NCBI GenBank assembly: GCA_040877415.1
Contig: JBBDNV010000084.1
Coordinates: forward strand, 1 to 26,231
Length of the DNA: 26,231 nucleotides
From: JBBDNV01 sp040877415
Lineage (GTDB): Bacteria > Planctomycetota > Planctomycetia > Pirellulales > PALSA-1355
Direction: 5' to 3'
The position numbers and the translations under genes were made by a program. Shown one piece after another: positions 8,801-16,725 of the stretch. How positions within the stretch are numbered: the first letter of the stretch is position 1; each line of letters opens with the position of its first letter. Under the pieces are notes generated by a model, which was given only the letters and a program-made list of their open reading frames with translations, ran no database searches and was not told where the DNA came from.

Positions 8801-9016
8801 CGCCTGGCAAAACTGGCTTGCCAGATCGCTCAAGACAACGATCCCGGGGCCCTCGACACGTTGGCGGCCGCGCTGGCCGAAGTCGGGCGATTTCAGGAAG
8901 CCATCGAAGCATGCAAGCGGGCGATTGAACTGGCTCCTGAGCAGGCTAAACTGGTCAAGTCGGTCAAGGACCGGCTCAAGTTGTACGAGGCGTCGCAGCC
9001 TTACCACGAGGGATAG
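5819..9016 (+). CDS. Fused membrane / spermidine-synthase-like / TPR protein
   Basis: The predicted protein has 1065 residues. ATG 5819 has GAGGAA five bases upstream. Residues about 1-475 are a polytopic membrane domain, probably a dozen or so helices, beginning with FWLASIVFFISGATGLAYQ, as in MFS-like spermidine synthase fusions. Residues about 480-800 form a Rossmann methyltransferase-type domain. Motif I is GFGSG at 559-563, GDGR lies near 637, and SEPSNPW is at 655-661. In true SpeE this last site is an Asp-rich pair that binds the amine; here Glu656 and Asn659 stand in, so polyamine synthesis is doubtful. Residues about 860-1060 carry tetratricopeptide repeats, including NNLAWLLATSP and LDTLAAALAEVGRF. 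The family is widespread in planctomycetes and its reaction is not known to me. It sits in the inner membrane with the catalytic domain probably cytoplasmic. Confidence 0.85.
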   Translation: MAAKKSSSAIPSRLFWLASIVFFISGATGLAYQVVWFKRFSHVWGSSSLAFAAVAGSFLFGLGLGAYLFGRSADRAAIPLRWYGVCELLIGAMALVIPFEIAALVDASVGLYARIPEQPLLRYLVQFCITLLVVGPPCVLMGGTLPLLIRQLTARDGSLDQATGWLYAINTFGAAAGCYLTGFHLLPSLGLLWTNNFAAAVNLAIGLVALAAGNAAERLSVGRSAPGRGGAVQAPLAAWSPQLAGLYAATALAGCAALVLEMTWTRQLSLVLGGSTYALSATLFVVLLGIALGSLTFHGFLRGVASSPMLPPAVIAMVVLGTLAGIWMLPALSISVWPQSVRELRSGQMGNGAICVAVSAAVELLPAVGMGILFPLFVHLTRASAAKVGSAVGNIYAWNTFGSIAGASLTAVLLFPRIGTSGASALAAAMYVVSLLGIMPWRGTVNLAKVGAAAAAGAAAVVLVARPIDPRLTNMGLYLYGQDVYGDDLGEWNATLKPLYFREGASSNVFVARKIPNSVSLRVNGKVDASNGVDMATQTGVAYFPRMFKPDAKEVLVIGFGSGCTSGRSLLFPNTHVTCCELEPAVYAAAEHFGQFNSRPHEKTRAALLAKNAKLPPQQRLTSEQIDDMAQFSIIFGDGRTALQGSGKKYDIVISEPSNPWIAGISNLFTREFFRAAREHLTDGGVLAQWIQAYNFTLDDYLMIVRTMRSEFPYCGLVELSGGVDTLLLASTRPLAPDPKRLAALEEIIEATPTMKADFEAWFGGTDLRWVLLSNYVLGSEPLDRLVGSSRSRALNTDLHLRLEFDAPLQLFRQLPPKETVTYALAVASDDRWKSQLAGSLGLRAQTPEFYVTLGDFFCKQATTFTLVQPKLNSYYWERAAHSYQNALNLEPDHALAKRSLARTRLWLDTKSDPEITLRKLVELEPGDAVAHAQLASLLLGKKNRPEAAKHYREALRLQPELSFETRTYTWANNLAWLLATSPESELRDGPEAVRLAKLACQIAQDNDPGALDTLAAALAEVGRFQEAIEACKRAIELAPEQAKLVKSVKDRLKLYEASQPYHEG

Positions 9017-9082
9017 AAGGGGCCGACGCGCCCGAGTGCGCGAACTTCGCCAAACCAGCCAGTTTCACAGGAGGCTCTTGCA

Positions 9083-10510
9083 GTGATTTCTCTTTTGACG
9101 CGACTTCCGGCCGGACTGCGTACGGGCAGCGGAATCGCCGTCGTCGTGCTTGCCTCGGCCACGGCGTCCTGGGCCGCGGAAGCCAGCCGACCCAACGTGC
9201 TGTTCATCGCGGTCGACGACCTGAATCATTGGGTCGGCTATCTGCCGCGAAACCCGCAGACGATCACGCCAAATATCGACAAGCTTGCCAAGCGCGGCGT
9301 GCGCTTCACGCGCAGCTATTGTGCAGCGCCGAGCTGCAATCCCTCGCGTGCCGCCCTGATGTCGGGTCTGCGCCCGTCGACCACCGGCGTCTACCACAAC
9401 AGCGACGATTGGCGCCGCGTCATCTCGCGCGAACTGCCGCTGACCACCACGTTTCGCAATGCGGGGTACTACGTGGCCGGCGCCGGCAAGATCTATCACG
9501 GCAGTTTTCCTCGCCGCGAGGAGTGGGATGATTACCTCGAGTCCGAAGGCAAAGATCCCGTACCTAAAGGCAATCGCGGAGTCGATGGCATTCGGTTCGC
9601 GCCGCTCGATTGCGGCGATGAAGACCTGCGCGAGTGGAAAATCGTCGGCTACGGCATCGAGCAACTCGGCAAGAAGCACGACAAGCCGTTCCTGCTGGCC
9701 ATCGGACTGCACAAGCCCCACATGCCCTGGGACGTTCCACAAAAGTATTACGACCTGCATCCACTCGACGAGATCGCCCTGCCGCACGTGACTGCAGACG
9801 ACCTGGCCGACATTCCGCCGTCCGGCGTGGCGATGGCCAGGCCCGAGGGCGACCACCGCAAAATGCTCGAGTCGGGCCGATGGAAGGAAGCCGTGCAAGG
9901 CTATCTGGCGGCCATCTCTTATGCCGATGCCATGATCGGCCGGCTCGTCGACGCGCTTGCCAACAGCGACCATCGCGACAACACGATCATCGTTCTCTGG
10001 GGCGACCACGGCTGGCACCTGGGCGAAAAGGAGCACTGGCGCAAATTCGCCCTGTGGGAAGAAGCCACGCGGGCGCCGCTCATCTGGGTCGTGCCCGGGC
10101 TGACCAAACCGGACGGAGTGTGCGAGCGGACGGTCGATTTCATGACGATTTATCCCACGCTGACCGACCTGTGCAACATCCCCACGCCAAAACACGTCGA
10201 AGGCAAAAGCATCCGTGCGCTGCTGGCCGATCCGATGGCCCCGTGGGACGAACCGGCGCTAACCACGCACGGTCGCGGCAACCATGCCGTGCGCAGCGAA
10301 AATTGGCGCTACATTCGCTATGCCGGCGGCGACGAGGAACTTTACGACGAGTCGGCCGATCCGTACGAATGGTCGAACCTGGCCGAAAAGCCCGAACTGG
10401 CTGCCAGGAAATCGGAACTCGCCCGGTTCCTTCCGGCGAAAAACGTTCCCAACGTGTCGGACAGCAAACAGCGCCTCAAGGCGAACGGGCGGCGGAAGGC
10501 GAACCGCTGA
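9083..10510 (+). CDS. Exported sulfatase, iduronate-2-sulfatase-like
   Basis: The predicted protein has 475 residues. The start is GTG 9083, with an excellent AGGAGG at 9069-9074. A signal peptide (cleavage near SWA-AE, residues 29-33) sends it to the periplasm or outside. The sulfatase signature is intact: Cys85 in C-N-P-S-R (85-89), followed by AALMSG. This cysteine must be converted to formylglycine by a separate maturation enzyme, which is not in the window. Metal-binding Asp45 and Asp46 lie in FIAVDDLN, and the second metal site is in WGDHGWHLGEK. Spacing and the motifs DDLNHW and YKTxD-like downstream sequence resemble the iduronate-2-sulfatase group (family S1_7 type) that acts on sulfated polysaccharides; this sub-family call is tentative. 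Its 3' end overlaps the convergent heme-protein gene by 35 bases. Confidence 0.92.
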   Translation: MISLLTRLPAGLRTGSGIAVVVLASATASWAAEASRPNVLFIAVDDLNHWVGYLPRNPQTITPNIDKLAKRGVRFTRSYCAAPSCNPSRAALMSGLRPSTTGVYHNSDDWRRVISRELPLTTTFRNAGYYVAGAGKIYHGSFPRREEWDDYLESEGKDPVPKGNRGVDGIRFAPLDCGDEDLREWKIVGYGIEQLGKKHDKPFLLAIGLHKPHMPWDVPQKYYDLHPLDEIALPHVTADDLADIPPSGVAMARPEGDHRKMLESGRWKEAVQGYLAAISYADAMIGRLVDALANSDHRDNTIIVLWGDHGWHLGEKEHWRKFALWEEATRAPLIWVVPGLTKPDGVCERTVDFMTIYPTLTDLCNIPTPKHVEGKSIRALLADPMAPWDEPALTTHGRGNHAVRSENWRYIRYAGGDEELYDESADPYEWSNLAEKPELAARKSELARFLPAKNVPNVSDSKQRLKANGRRKANR

Positions 10511-13500
10511 CGCGGGCGCCGTCGAGCAGCAGTTCGTTGAAGCGATCCACCGGCTCGCCGGCGACCCAGGCGACGGCGCGCAGCACGAGCAGCCGAAACA
10601 TCGGATCGTCGAACGTCCAGCTATAGTGGCCCAGGATGGAGCAAAACACCCGGCCGCCCGGGGGCTCAAAAGTCCACATCATCGGCCGCGGCCGGCCTTC
10701 TTCCACCTGCGTGGCCAGCACGTGAACCAGTTTTTCATCGCCCACCAGGTTCCAGTAGCTCTCGTCGACAAAGCGCAGCGTCGAAAAGCCCGCCGTGATC
10801 GGATGGGCTTTCGGGGTCAGGAAGCTCAAGTCGAGCTCGCCGTGGCGATAGCGCGAGCCCTCGGGATTCCAGGCCAGTCCGATCCGCCGGGCCAGCTCGT
10901 CAGGAGCCCGCTGCCCGTTGACGGCGTAATGCAGTAAGACGAGGCCACCTCCGCGCTGGAAGAACGCGTCCAAATCGCCGGCCCGCTCGGGAGTCCAAGC
11001 GGGATTCGCCGAGAACATCACGACGACGTCGGCCGTTTTCCACTGGTCGGACGAAGGCCACGGATTGGCACGGCTTACGGTCACCTTCGCGGCGCGGCCA
11101 AACAGGCGCGTCCAGCGCTCCTGCCAGGCCGGATAGTCGTGCTCGCCCGGTCCGTGATCTTTTGGACCCCAGACGAGCACGATTTCGAGCGGCTCGAGCT
11201 TCGCCGAGTCGATCGCCTGTGCGTTCTTTACGACCGCGCCGACTTCCGCCCGAGTGCGAGCCGGCGGAGCCCCAGCGCGCTCGATCGGCGCCGGCTCCAG
11301 GCCTCCCGGCTCGGCCACGAGCAGAAACGTCAAAAGGTCGCGCATACCTTGTTCGCCGATCGCTTTGGGGAGTTCCTCAGGCATGATCGAGAGCATCGCC
11401 GGCTTCAAGTCTTCGACGATTGATCGTGGCACTTCGGTTTCAACGCCCCTGATGTCGCCGATCGAAAGCAAATCACCGCGCGCTTGCACCATGCCAGTCA
11501 ACACGCGGCCGTCGGCCAGCACGACGTTGTACGCCAGATGTTCGGGGTTGATGGCGAAGCTCGGGGTGGTGATGTCGCGCAGCACGGACGCGTAGTCGCG
11601 ATGCACGAGATTCGACAAATCGGGGCCGATCCAGCCTCCTTTGCCGCCGACCGAATGGCATTTGCCGCATTGCGCTTTCTCTCCGAAGAACACGTCGCGG
11701 CCGCGGTGCCAATCGCCACCGGCCAACTCGGCGGGCGGCGCGGCGGATTCCTCGGACGGCGCGCCGATTGCCGGCCGGGCCCAAGGCACGAAAAAGCGAC
11801 GCGGGGCGAAGGCCCGCCCCCGCCCGTCCTCGGCCGTATGCCAGCTTGCCCTTAGCACCGCGCCGGTTTTCCCCGTCGAAACGACGACCTCAATCGGCTG
11901 CCACGCGCCGGCCGAGGGCGTGATGGTCCACGCAACGCGATGGCCCCCGTCGGGCGTCGGGCGCGAATGATGCTCGGTCGATTGCGATTTCACCACGATC
12001 GGACCGGCGGATTCAAGGACGACCGTCACCCCTTCCGCTGCCGGCTCGTAGTCGAGCTTCGAACCGGGCTGCACGGCGGGGCGCAGCATTTGCCACAAAT
12101 CGAGCTGCGTCCGCAGCGTCAGCTTTCCGGGCCGCGAACAGGCGTCGGCCAGTTGCCGGCTCTGGACGCTGCCGGCGATCAGCCCTTTCGCGGCTGTCAC
12201 GTCGAGGTGCGGCAACCAGCCCGACCAGCCGCCGTCTCCTTCGTCCGGCTTCCAACCGGCCTCCACCCCGCAGAGATTGTAGCTCAGCTCCACAACCGGC
12301 ATCTGCTTCAAGACGTTTGGGGATTGCGATTCGGACCGCGCGCGCCTTATGTCCGGCAACAACGCGGCATAGCTCGTCGCCTGTGAATGCGCCCCGGTTG
12401 TCAGAACCACGGCGCGCCGGTCGGCGGTCAGCTCGGTTCTGAGAACGGGCAGCAAACGCCGTGAGCCGCGAGCCTGTAGCTCGACGACCGAGTAACCCGG
12501 CCACAGCGATTCAAAACGGTCGCCCGCGCGCACGTACGGACCATACTCGATCATCACGCGCTCGCCAAAATCCTGGAAGCTTTCAGGGTCGAGCGGACGG
12601 TCGAAGGCGATATGCACCTCGTGGGGCGAACCGGCCCAAGCGCGGACCGGTTGCGGACATTCGGCATCGTCGTAGGCGATCTTGTACAACTTTCCCTTTC
12701 CGGCGGGGCCGCTGCCCCAATCCGGCCCGCCGCTGTGCGTCGCCACGACCAGCTCGCCCAGCGGCGAAAGACAGGCGTCGACCGTCAGCATGTTGAGACA
12801 ACCCAACACGGCCCCGTCGGCCACGTAGCCATGATCGGTCTTCACCAGCGTGGTGCGATACAGTTTGCCGCGCGAATAACCGCATACCAGCGCGTTGCCC
12901 ATCCACCACTGGGGTCCAAACACCCGGCCGCCCGCTTGCGGCTCGTTGAAGCACAGGCCGCAAGTGCTCTGGTGCTGCGGGGTGTAGTCGTACACGCTCG
13001 GCTCGTCGATCACATCCGGCAGATGCTCCGGATGACGCGGCGGAAAACCGTAGTGCCGCCCGGTCTGGATATGCAAAAGCTCGTCGAACGGGTTGCCGTT
13101 GGCGAGCCAGGTCGCTCCCTCCTGGTCGGTGCAAAACAGATCGCCCAATCGATTGAACGCCAATGCCACCGTGAACCGCACGCCGGAACAAACCTGTTCG
13201 CGGTGTTTGAAATCGGGGCTCACCTTCATGATTGCCCCGCGACCCAAATTGGGAGCGTAGTGAGCCTTGCCGTGTTTGTCCACCAGGTGGCCATTCGTGT
13301 AATCCTGGGTGCCGAGCCCGAAATAGATGTTGCCGTCACGGGCGACGGCTACGCCCAGCGCGTCGACGCTCGGCTTGATCGGAGTCCAGCCGTCGGCCAC
13401 GGTGATCAATTCGTCGGCCCGATCGTCTCCATCTTTGTCGACCACGAGCGCAAGCCGTCCCCGGCTGGCCACGAAAACGCCTTGGCCGCGCGCATATCCC

Positions 13501-14669
13501 GGCGGCGTCAAGGCGATTCCGATGGGGTTGGTCAATCCCGGTTTGTCCCAGAACGGATCGGCCCGATCCTCCAATCCGTCGCCGTCGGTGTCGCTAAGCA
13601 AATGGATATGGCCGTCGTAGCCCATCGCCACCAGTTTGCCGTCGGGCCGATAGCGGACGTTGTTGATGTTCGGCAGATCGACCGGCAGCAGCCGGACGGC
13701 AAAGCCCGGCGCGAACATCTGGACCGGCGGCGGATCGGGCACCTTGGGAACGGGCCGCACGGCAGCCAATTCCGGCGGCAGGGGCACGGCCCACGAATCG
13801 CCGTAGTACTTAGTCCGCAAATAGCGGTTCACCTCGCCGAGCTCGTCGCCGCCGAGCACCCGATCGTAGATGAGCACTTCGGCGATCTCTCCCGTCAGAA
13901 ACCCGCGCGTCTCGGGCGGCCCGCCGTTGGTGTAGAACCGTGCGCCAACGGTCAGTCGATCCATGCGAATCGTCGAATCGCCGCGATCGCGTCGTCCGGC
14001 CGGCTCGCCGTCCAGATAAAGCGCCGTGCCGCCGGCGCCGACGGTCGACGTGACGCATACGCGGCGCAGACGGCCGAACGGCGTCTCATCGGGCTTGAGG
14101 TTGTCCACTCCCTGGAAACCGGCGCCTTCGACGTTGAGCGTCGTGAATTCGTGCGACGCCTGCGGGCCCTGATCGATCGTAAAGCCGGAAACGTAATCGT
14201 TCGTATTCTTGGCGCTGGCCGCCAACAGCGCCCGAAAGCCGCCGTCATTCGAAAACGGCGCCGCGACCAGGACAATTGTGACGTCGGCGAGCGACAATTC
14301 CATACCTTCGGCCGCCAGAAACGTCGACTCGCCGCCGAAGCGGACGAAGCTCAGCTCGTCGTAAACGCGATAGAGGGGCTGCGCCTCGGACGACGTTTGC
14401 ACCAGGTGCCGGCCTCTGCCCGACGCGTCGTGCCACATGTCGACCGCGCCGCCGGGGAGCAACTGGCGCTCGTTGCCTGCCTGCCGGGCCGCGTTTTCCA
14501 CCGACGCGTCGTACCAGGCGACGAGCCCTTTGACCGCTTTCAAGTTCTTGTCGGCCCACGATTCGGGCCCGGCGGCCGATGCCGCGCGGGCGGCCAGAAC
14601 CACGGCCACGGTCAACCATGCCGTCCAAACCATTCGCCCGGCTCTGTCCGTTGAGAGCTGTGCTGGCAT
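10476..14669 (-). CDS. Exported LamG / beta-propeller / cytochrome c / ThuA-like multidomain protein
   Basis: The predicted protein has 1397 residues. ATG 14669 is preferred to a longer frame from 14804 because it has CGGAG upstream and starts with a signal peptide (cleavage near ASA-AG, about residue 32). Residues about 45-300 are a LamG/concanavalin-like domain (GLVAWYDAS, GEIAEVLIYDR). Residues about 330-680 are a beta-propeller of the planctomycete heme-protein type, with EF-hand-like loops DTDGDGLED near 357 and DKDGDDRAD near 410. Residues about 700-970 are uncharacterised. A class I cytochrome c domain follows, with C1001-G-K-C1004-H1005 and the PVC-type IGPDL motif. Residues about 1160-1375 resemble ThuA/trehalose-utilisation glutamine-amidotransferase-like domains (LVLLHYAVNG, GHYSWTFDDPMFR). 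It probably binds or oxidises carbohydrate in the periplasm, passing electrons to the heme. The substrate is unknown. Confidence 0.85.
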   Translation of the reverse strand: MPAQLSTDRAGRMVWTAWLTVAVVLAARAASAAGPESWADKNLKAVKGLVAWYDASVENAARQAGNERQLLPGGAVDMWHDASGRGRHLVQTSSEAQPLYRVYDELSFVRFGGESTFLAAEGMELSLADVTIVLVAAPFSNDGGFRALLAASAKNTNDYVSGFTIDQGPQASHEFTTLNVEGAGFQGVDNLKPDETPFGRLRRVCVTSTVGAGGTALYLDGEPAGRRDRGDSTIRMDRLTVGARFYTNGGPPETRGFLTGEIAEVLIYDRVLGGDELGEVNRYLRTKYYGDSWAVPLPPELAAVRPVPKVPDPPPVQMFAPGFAVRLLPVDLPNINNVRYRPDGKLVAMGYDGHIHLLSDTDGDGLEDRADPFWDKPGLTNPIGIALTPPGYARGQGVFVASRGRLALVVDKDGDDRADELITVADGWTPIKPSVDALGVAVARDGNIYFGLGTQDYTNGHLVDKHGKAHYAPNLGRGAIMKVSPDFKHREQVCSGVRFTVALAFNRLGDLFCTDQEGATWLANGNPFDELLHIQTGRHYGFPPRHPEHLPDVIDEPSVYDYTPQHQSTCGLCFNEPQAGGRVFGPQWWMGNALVCGYSRGKLYRTTLVKTDHGYVADGAVLGCLNMLTVDACLSPLGELVVATHSGGPDWGSGPAGKGKLYKIAYDDAECPQPVRAWAGSPHEVHIAFDRPLDPESFQDFGERVMIEYGPYVRAGDRFESLWPGYSVVELQARGSRRLLPVLRTELTADRRAVVLTTGAHSQATSYAALLPDIRRARSESQSPNVLKQMPVVELSYNLCGVEAGWKPDEGDGGWSGWLPHLDVTAAKGLIAGSVQSRQLADACSRPGKLTLRTQLDLWQMLRPAVQPGSKLDYEPAAEGVTVVLESAGPIVVKSQSTEHHSRPTPDGGHRVAWTITPSAGAWQPIEVVVSTGKTGAVLRASWHTAEDGRGRAFAPRRFFVPWARPAIGAPSEESAAPPAELAGGDWHRGRDVFFGEKAQCGKCHSVGGKGGWIGPDLSNLVHRDYASVLRDITTPSFAINPEHLAYNVVLADGRVLTGMVQARGDLLSIGDIRGVETEVPRSIVEDLKPAMLSIMPEELPKAIGEQGMRDLLTFLLVAEPGGLEPAPIERAGAPPARTRAEVGAVVKNAQAIDSAKLEPLEIVLVWGPKDHGPGEHDYPAWQERWTRLFGRAAKVTVSRANPWPSSDQWKTADVVVMFSANPAWTPERAGDLDAFFQRGGGLVLLHYAVNGQRAPDELARRIGLAWNPEGSRYRHGELDLSFLTPKAHPITAGFSTLRFVDESYWNLVGDEKLVHVLATQVEEGRPRPMMWTFEPPGGRVFCSILGHYSWTFDDPMFRLLVLRAVAWVAGEPVDRFNELLLDGARVSGSPSAARSP

Positions 14670-14766
14670 CGTCTGAAACTCCGCGGGAAAGGTGCGACGG
14701 CGAGAACCCGCCGGCGCCGATTCCAACCTTACATCGCCCGGCCGGGGCAGTCCAGTGCCGGCGCAC

Positions 14767-14834
14767 GGGTGCCACCACTTGTTGGTCAAGCAGTGCGATT
14801 GCAAACACGGGTAGGCAAGCCACCCGTGGCATCC
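14767..14834 (-). repeat. REP-like palindromic repeat, copy 1
   Basis: Read on the minus strand this is a GC-rich element bounded by an imperfect GGRTGCCAC/GTGGCACCC inverted repeat. It closely matches the plus-strand copy at 23584-23658, including 18 identical bases TGCCACGGGTGGCTTGCC. It lies in the divergent region between the heme-protein and aminoacylase-like genes. Confidence 0.75.
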
Positions 14835-14889
14835 GTCAACTTCGTTTGACGAGGCGCAGGGTCGCTTGTGGGCAGGCCGGTTCCGCGTG

Positions 14890-14898
14890 TGTTATAGT
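14890..14898 (+). promoter_or_regulatory. Candidate extended -10 promoter for the aminoacylase-like gene
   Basis: TGTTATAGT fits the extended -10 form TG-N-TATAAT with one mismatch, and lies 58 bases before the start codon at 14957. No good -35 is seen at the usual spacing, as is common for extended -10 promoters. Confidence 0.4.
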
Positions 14899-14956
14899 AG
14901 CGCCCGACGGCGAATTGCCGACTACCCAAACGCCTGCCCGAGGGGAGAATGGAACG

Positions 14957-16675
14957 ATGACGCGCTCGTGGATACTCGTTTTCGGACTGGTCGCGTGCTC
15001 GGCGGTCGCATCATACGGCGACCAAACGCCGCCGTCGCGCGACGACGAACCTAAGGCGGCCAAAACGTACGACGTCATCATTCGCGGGGGCACCGTTTAC
15101 GACGGCACGGGCACTGGGGGCGCGCGGGTCGACGTGGCCATCAGCGGCGACCGCATCGCCGCGATCGGAACTTTGAACGGCGCCAAGTGCAAGCGCGAAA
15201 TCGATGCCGCCGGCATGGCCGTCGCGCCGGGGTTCATCAACATGCTGAGTTGGGCCACGGTTTCGCTGTTGGCCGACGGCCGCTCGCAAAGCGAAATTCG
15301 TCAGGGGGTGACGCTCGAAATCTTCGGCGAAGGCATTTCGATGGGCCCGCTCAGCCCGCGGATGAAAAAAAACATGATCGAGCAGCAGGGCGACATTTCC
15401 TACGAGGTTCCCTGGACGACCCTGGGCGAGTACCTGGAGCATCTGGTGAAGCGCGGCGTCTCATGCAACGTGGCGTCGTTTCTGGGGGCCACGACCGTGA
15501 GGATCCACGTCCTGGGATATGAAGACCGCCGGGCGACGCCGAACGAATTGGACGAGATGCGCCAGATCGTGCGCCAGGCCATGGAGGAAGGGGCTCTCGG
15601 CATTGGCTCGTCGCTCATTTACGCCCCGGCCTTTTACGCCGACACCGACGAGCTGGTGGAGATGTGCAAAGTCGCCGCCGGATATCAGGGCATGTACATC
15701 TCGCACATGCGCAGCGAAGGCAACCGGCTCGTCGAGGCGGTCGAAGAATTGATCAAAATCGCCCGCGACGCCGGACTGCCAGCCGAAATCTATCACCTGA
15801 AAGCCGCGGGCAAGGAGAACTGGCACAAGCGAGATCGCGTCATCGAGCTGGTTGAAGCCGCGCGGGCCGAGGGGACGCGGATTACCGCGGACATGTACGT
15901 GTACACCGCCGGCTCGACGGGTCTGAACGGCGCCATGCCCCCCTGGGTTCAAGAGGGCGGACTGCGGCGGTGGATCGAGCGCATGCGCGATCCGGCCATC
16001 CGGCGACGAGTGGCCGAAGAGATGCGCGCCCCGACCGACCAGTGGGAAAACCTGCTGTTGGGCGCCGGCTCGCCGGACAACGTGCTGCTCGTCGGGTTCA
16101 AGAGCACGGAGCTGAAACACCTGACCGGTAAAACGCTGGCCGACGTGGCGGCGCGCCGCGGCACGCCGCCCGAAGAAACCGCCATGGACCTGGTGATCGA
16201 GGACAACAGCCGCGTCGACACCGTGTACTTCATGATGAACGAAGAGGACGTGAAGAAGAACATGGCCTTGCCTTGGTGCAGCTTTTGTTCTGACGCGGCG
16301 TCGGTGACGCCCGAGGGCCCGTTTCTGCTTTCCCAGCCGCATCCGCGCACCTACGGCAATTTCGCCCGCCTGCTGGGGAAGTACGTTCGCGATGAAAAAG
16401 TCATCCCCATCGAAGAAGCGATCCGCAAGCTCAGTGGACTGCCGGCCGAAAACCTGGGCCTGCGCGATCGGGGTTTATTGCGCGCGGGCTATCTGGCGGA
16501 CGTCGTGGTGTTCGATCCGGCCAAGATCCAGGACCGCGCCACCTATGCCCAGCCGCACCAGTATGCAACCGGCGTGCAGCACGTCTTCGTCAACGGCACG
16601 CAGGTGCTCGCCGCCGGCGAGCACACCGGCGCCAAGCCCGGCCGCGTCGTCTGGGGCCGCGGCCGCAAGAAATAA
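14957..16675 (+). CDS. Exported D-aminoacylase-like amidohydrolase with altered metal site
   Basis: The predicted protein has 572 residues. ATG 14957 follows AGGGGAG by nine bases and starts a signal peptide (cleavage near YGD, about residue 22). The protein belongs to the N-acyl-D-amino-acid deacylase branch of the amidohydrolases: YDVIIRGGTVYDGTG at the N-terminus, His in ISHMRSEG, His in IYHLKAAG, and Asp in FCSDAAS, and the final LRAGYLADVVVFDP. In characterised members the first strand carries H-x-H in GFID-H-x-H and a Cys in GNCG. Here the strand reads GFINMLSW and the later site GEGIS, so both are changed; Glu may replace the Cys ligand. The reaction is probably hydrolysis of an N-acyl or peptide-like bond in the periplasm, but the substrate is unknown. 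It is followed 50 bases on by an AhpD-like gene. Confidence 0.85.
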   Translation: MTRSWILVFGLVACSAVASYGDQTPPSRDDEPKAAKTYDVIIRGGTVYDGTGTGGARVDVAISGDRIAAIGTLNGAKCKREIDAAGMAVAPGFINMLSWATVSLLADGRSQSEIRQGVTLEIFGEGISMGPLSPRMKKNMIEQQGDISYEVPWTTLGEYLEHLVKRGVSCNVASFLGATTVRIHVLGYEDRRATPNELDEMRQIVRQAMEEGALGIGSSLIYAPAFYADTDELVEMCKVAAGYQGMYISHMRSEGNRLVEAVEELIKIARDAGLPAEIYHLKAAGKENWHKRDRVIELVEAARAEGTRITADMYVYTAGSTGLNGAMPPWVQEGGLRRWIERMRDPAIRRRVAEEMRAPTDQWENLLLGAGSPDNVLLVGFKSTELKHLTGKTLADVAARRGTPPEETAMDLVIEDNSRVDTVYFMMNEEDVKKNMALPWCSFCSDAASVTPEGPFLLSQPHPRTYGNFARLLGKYVRDEKVIPIEEAIRKLSGLPAENLGLRDRGLLRAGYLADVVVFDPAKIQDRATYAQPHQYATGVQHVFVNGTQVLAAGEHTGAKPGRVVWGRGRKK

Positions 16676-16725
16676 GGGACCTTCTGCCTCATCCTTTTGC
16701 CTGTTGTCCTTTGTCCTTCAAAAAA

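Noticed and set aside
12612..14654. Plus-strand reading frame of 680 codons opposite the heme-protein gene
   Set aside because: It has no recognisable domain, while the minus strand encodes clear LamG and propeller motifs with a signal peptide.
15361..15376. Run of A residues in the aminoacylase-like gene as a possible frameshift site
   Set aside because: The run lies within an intact conserved frame (PRMKKNMIEQ), with no sign of an alternative product.
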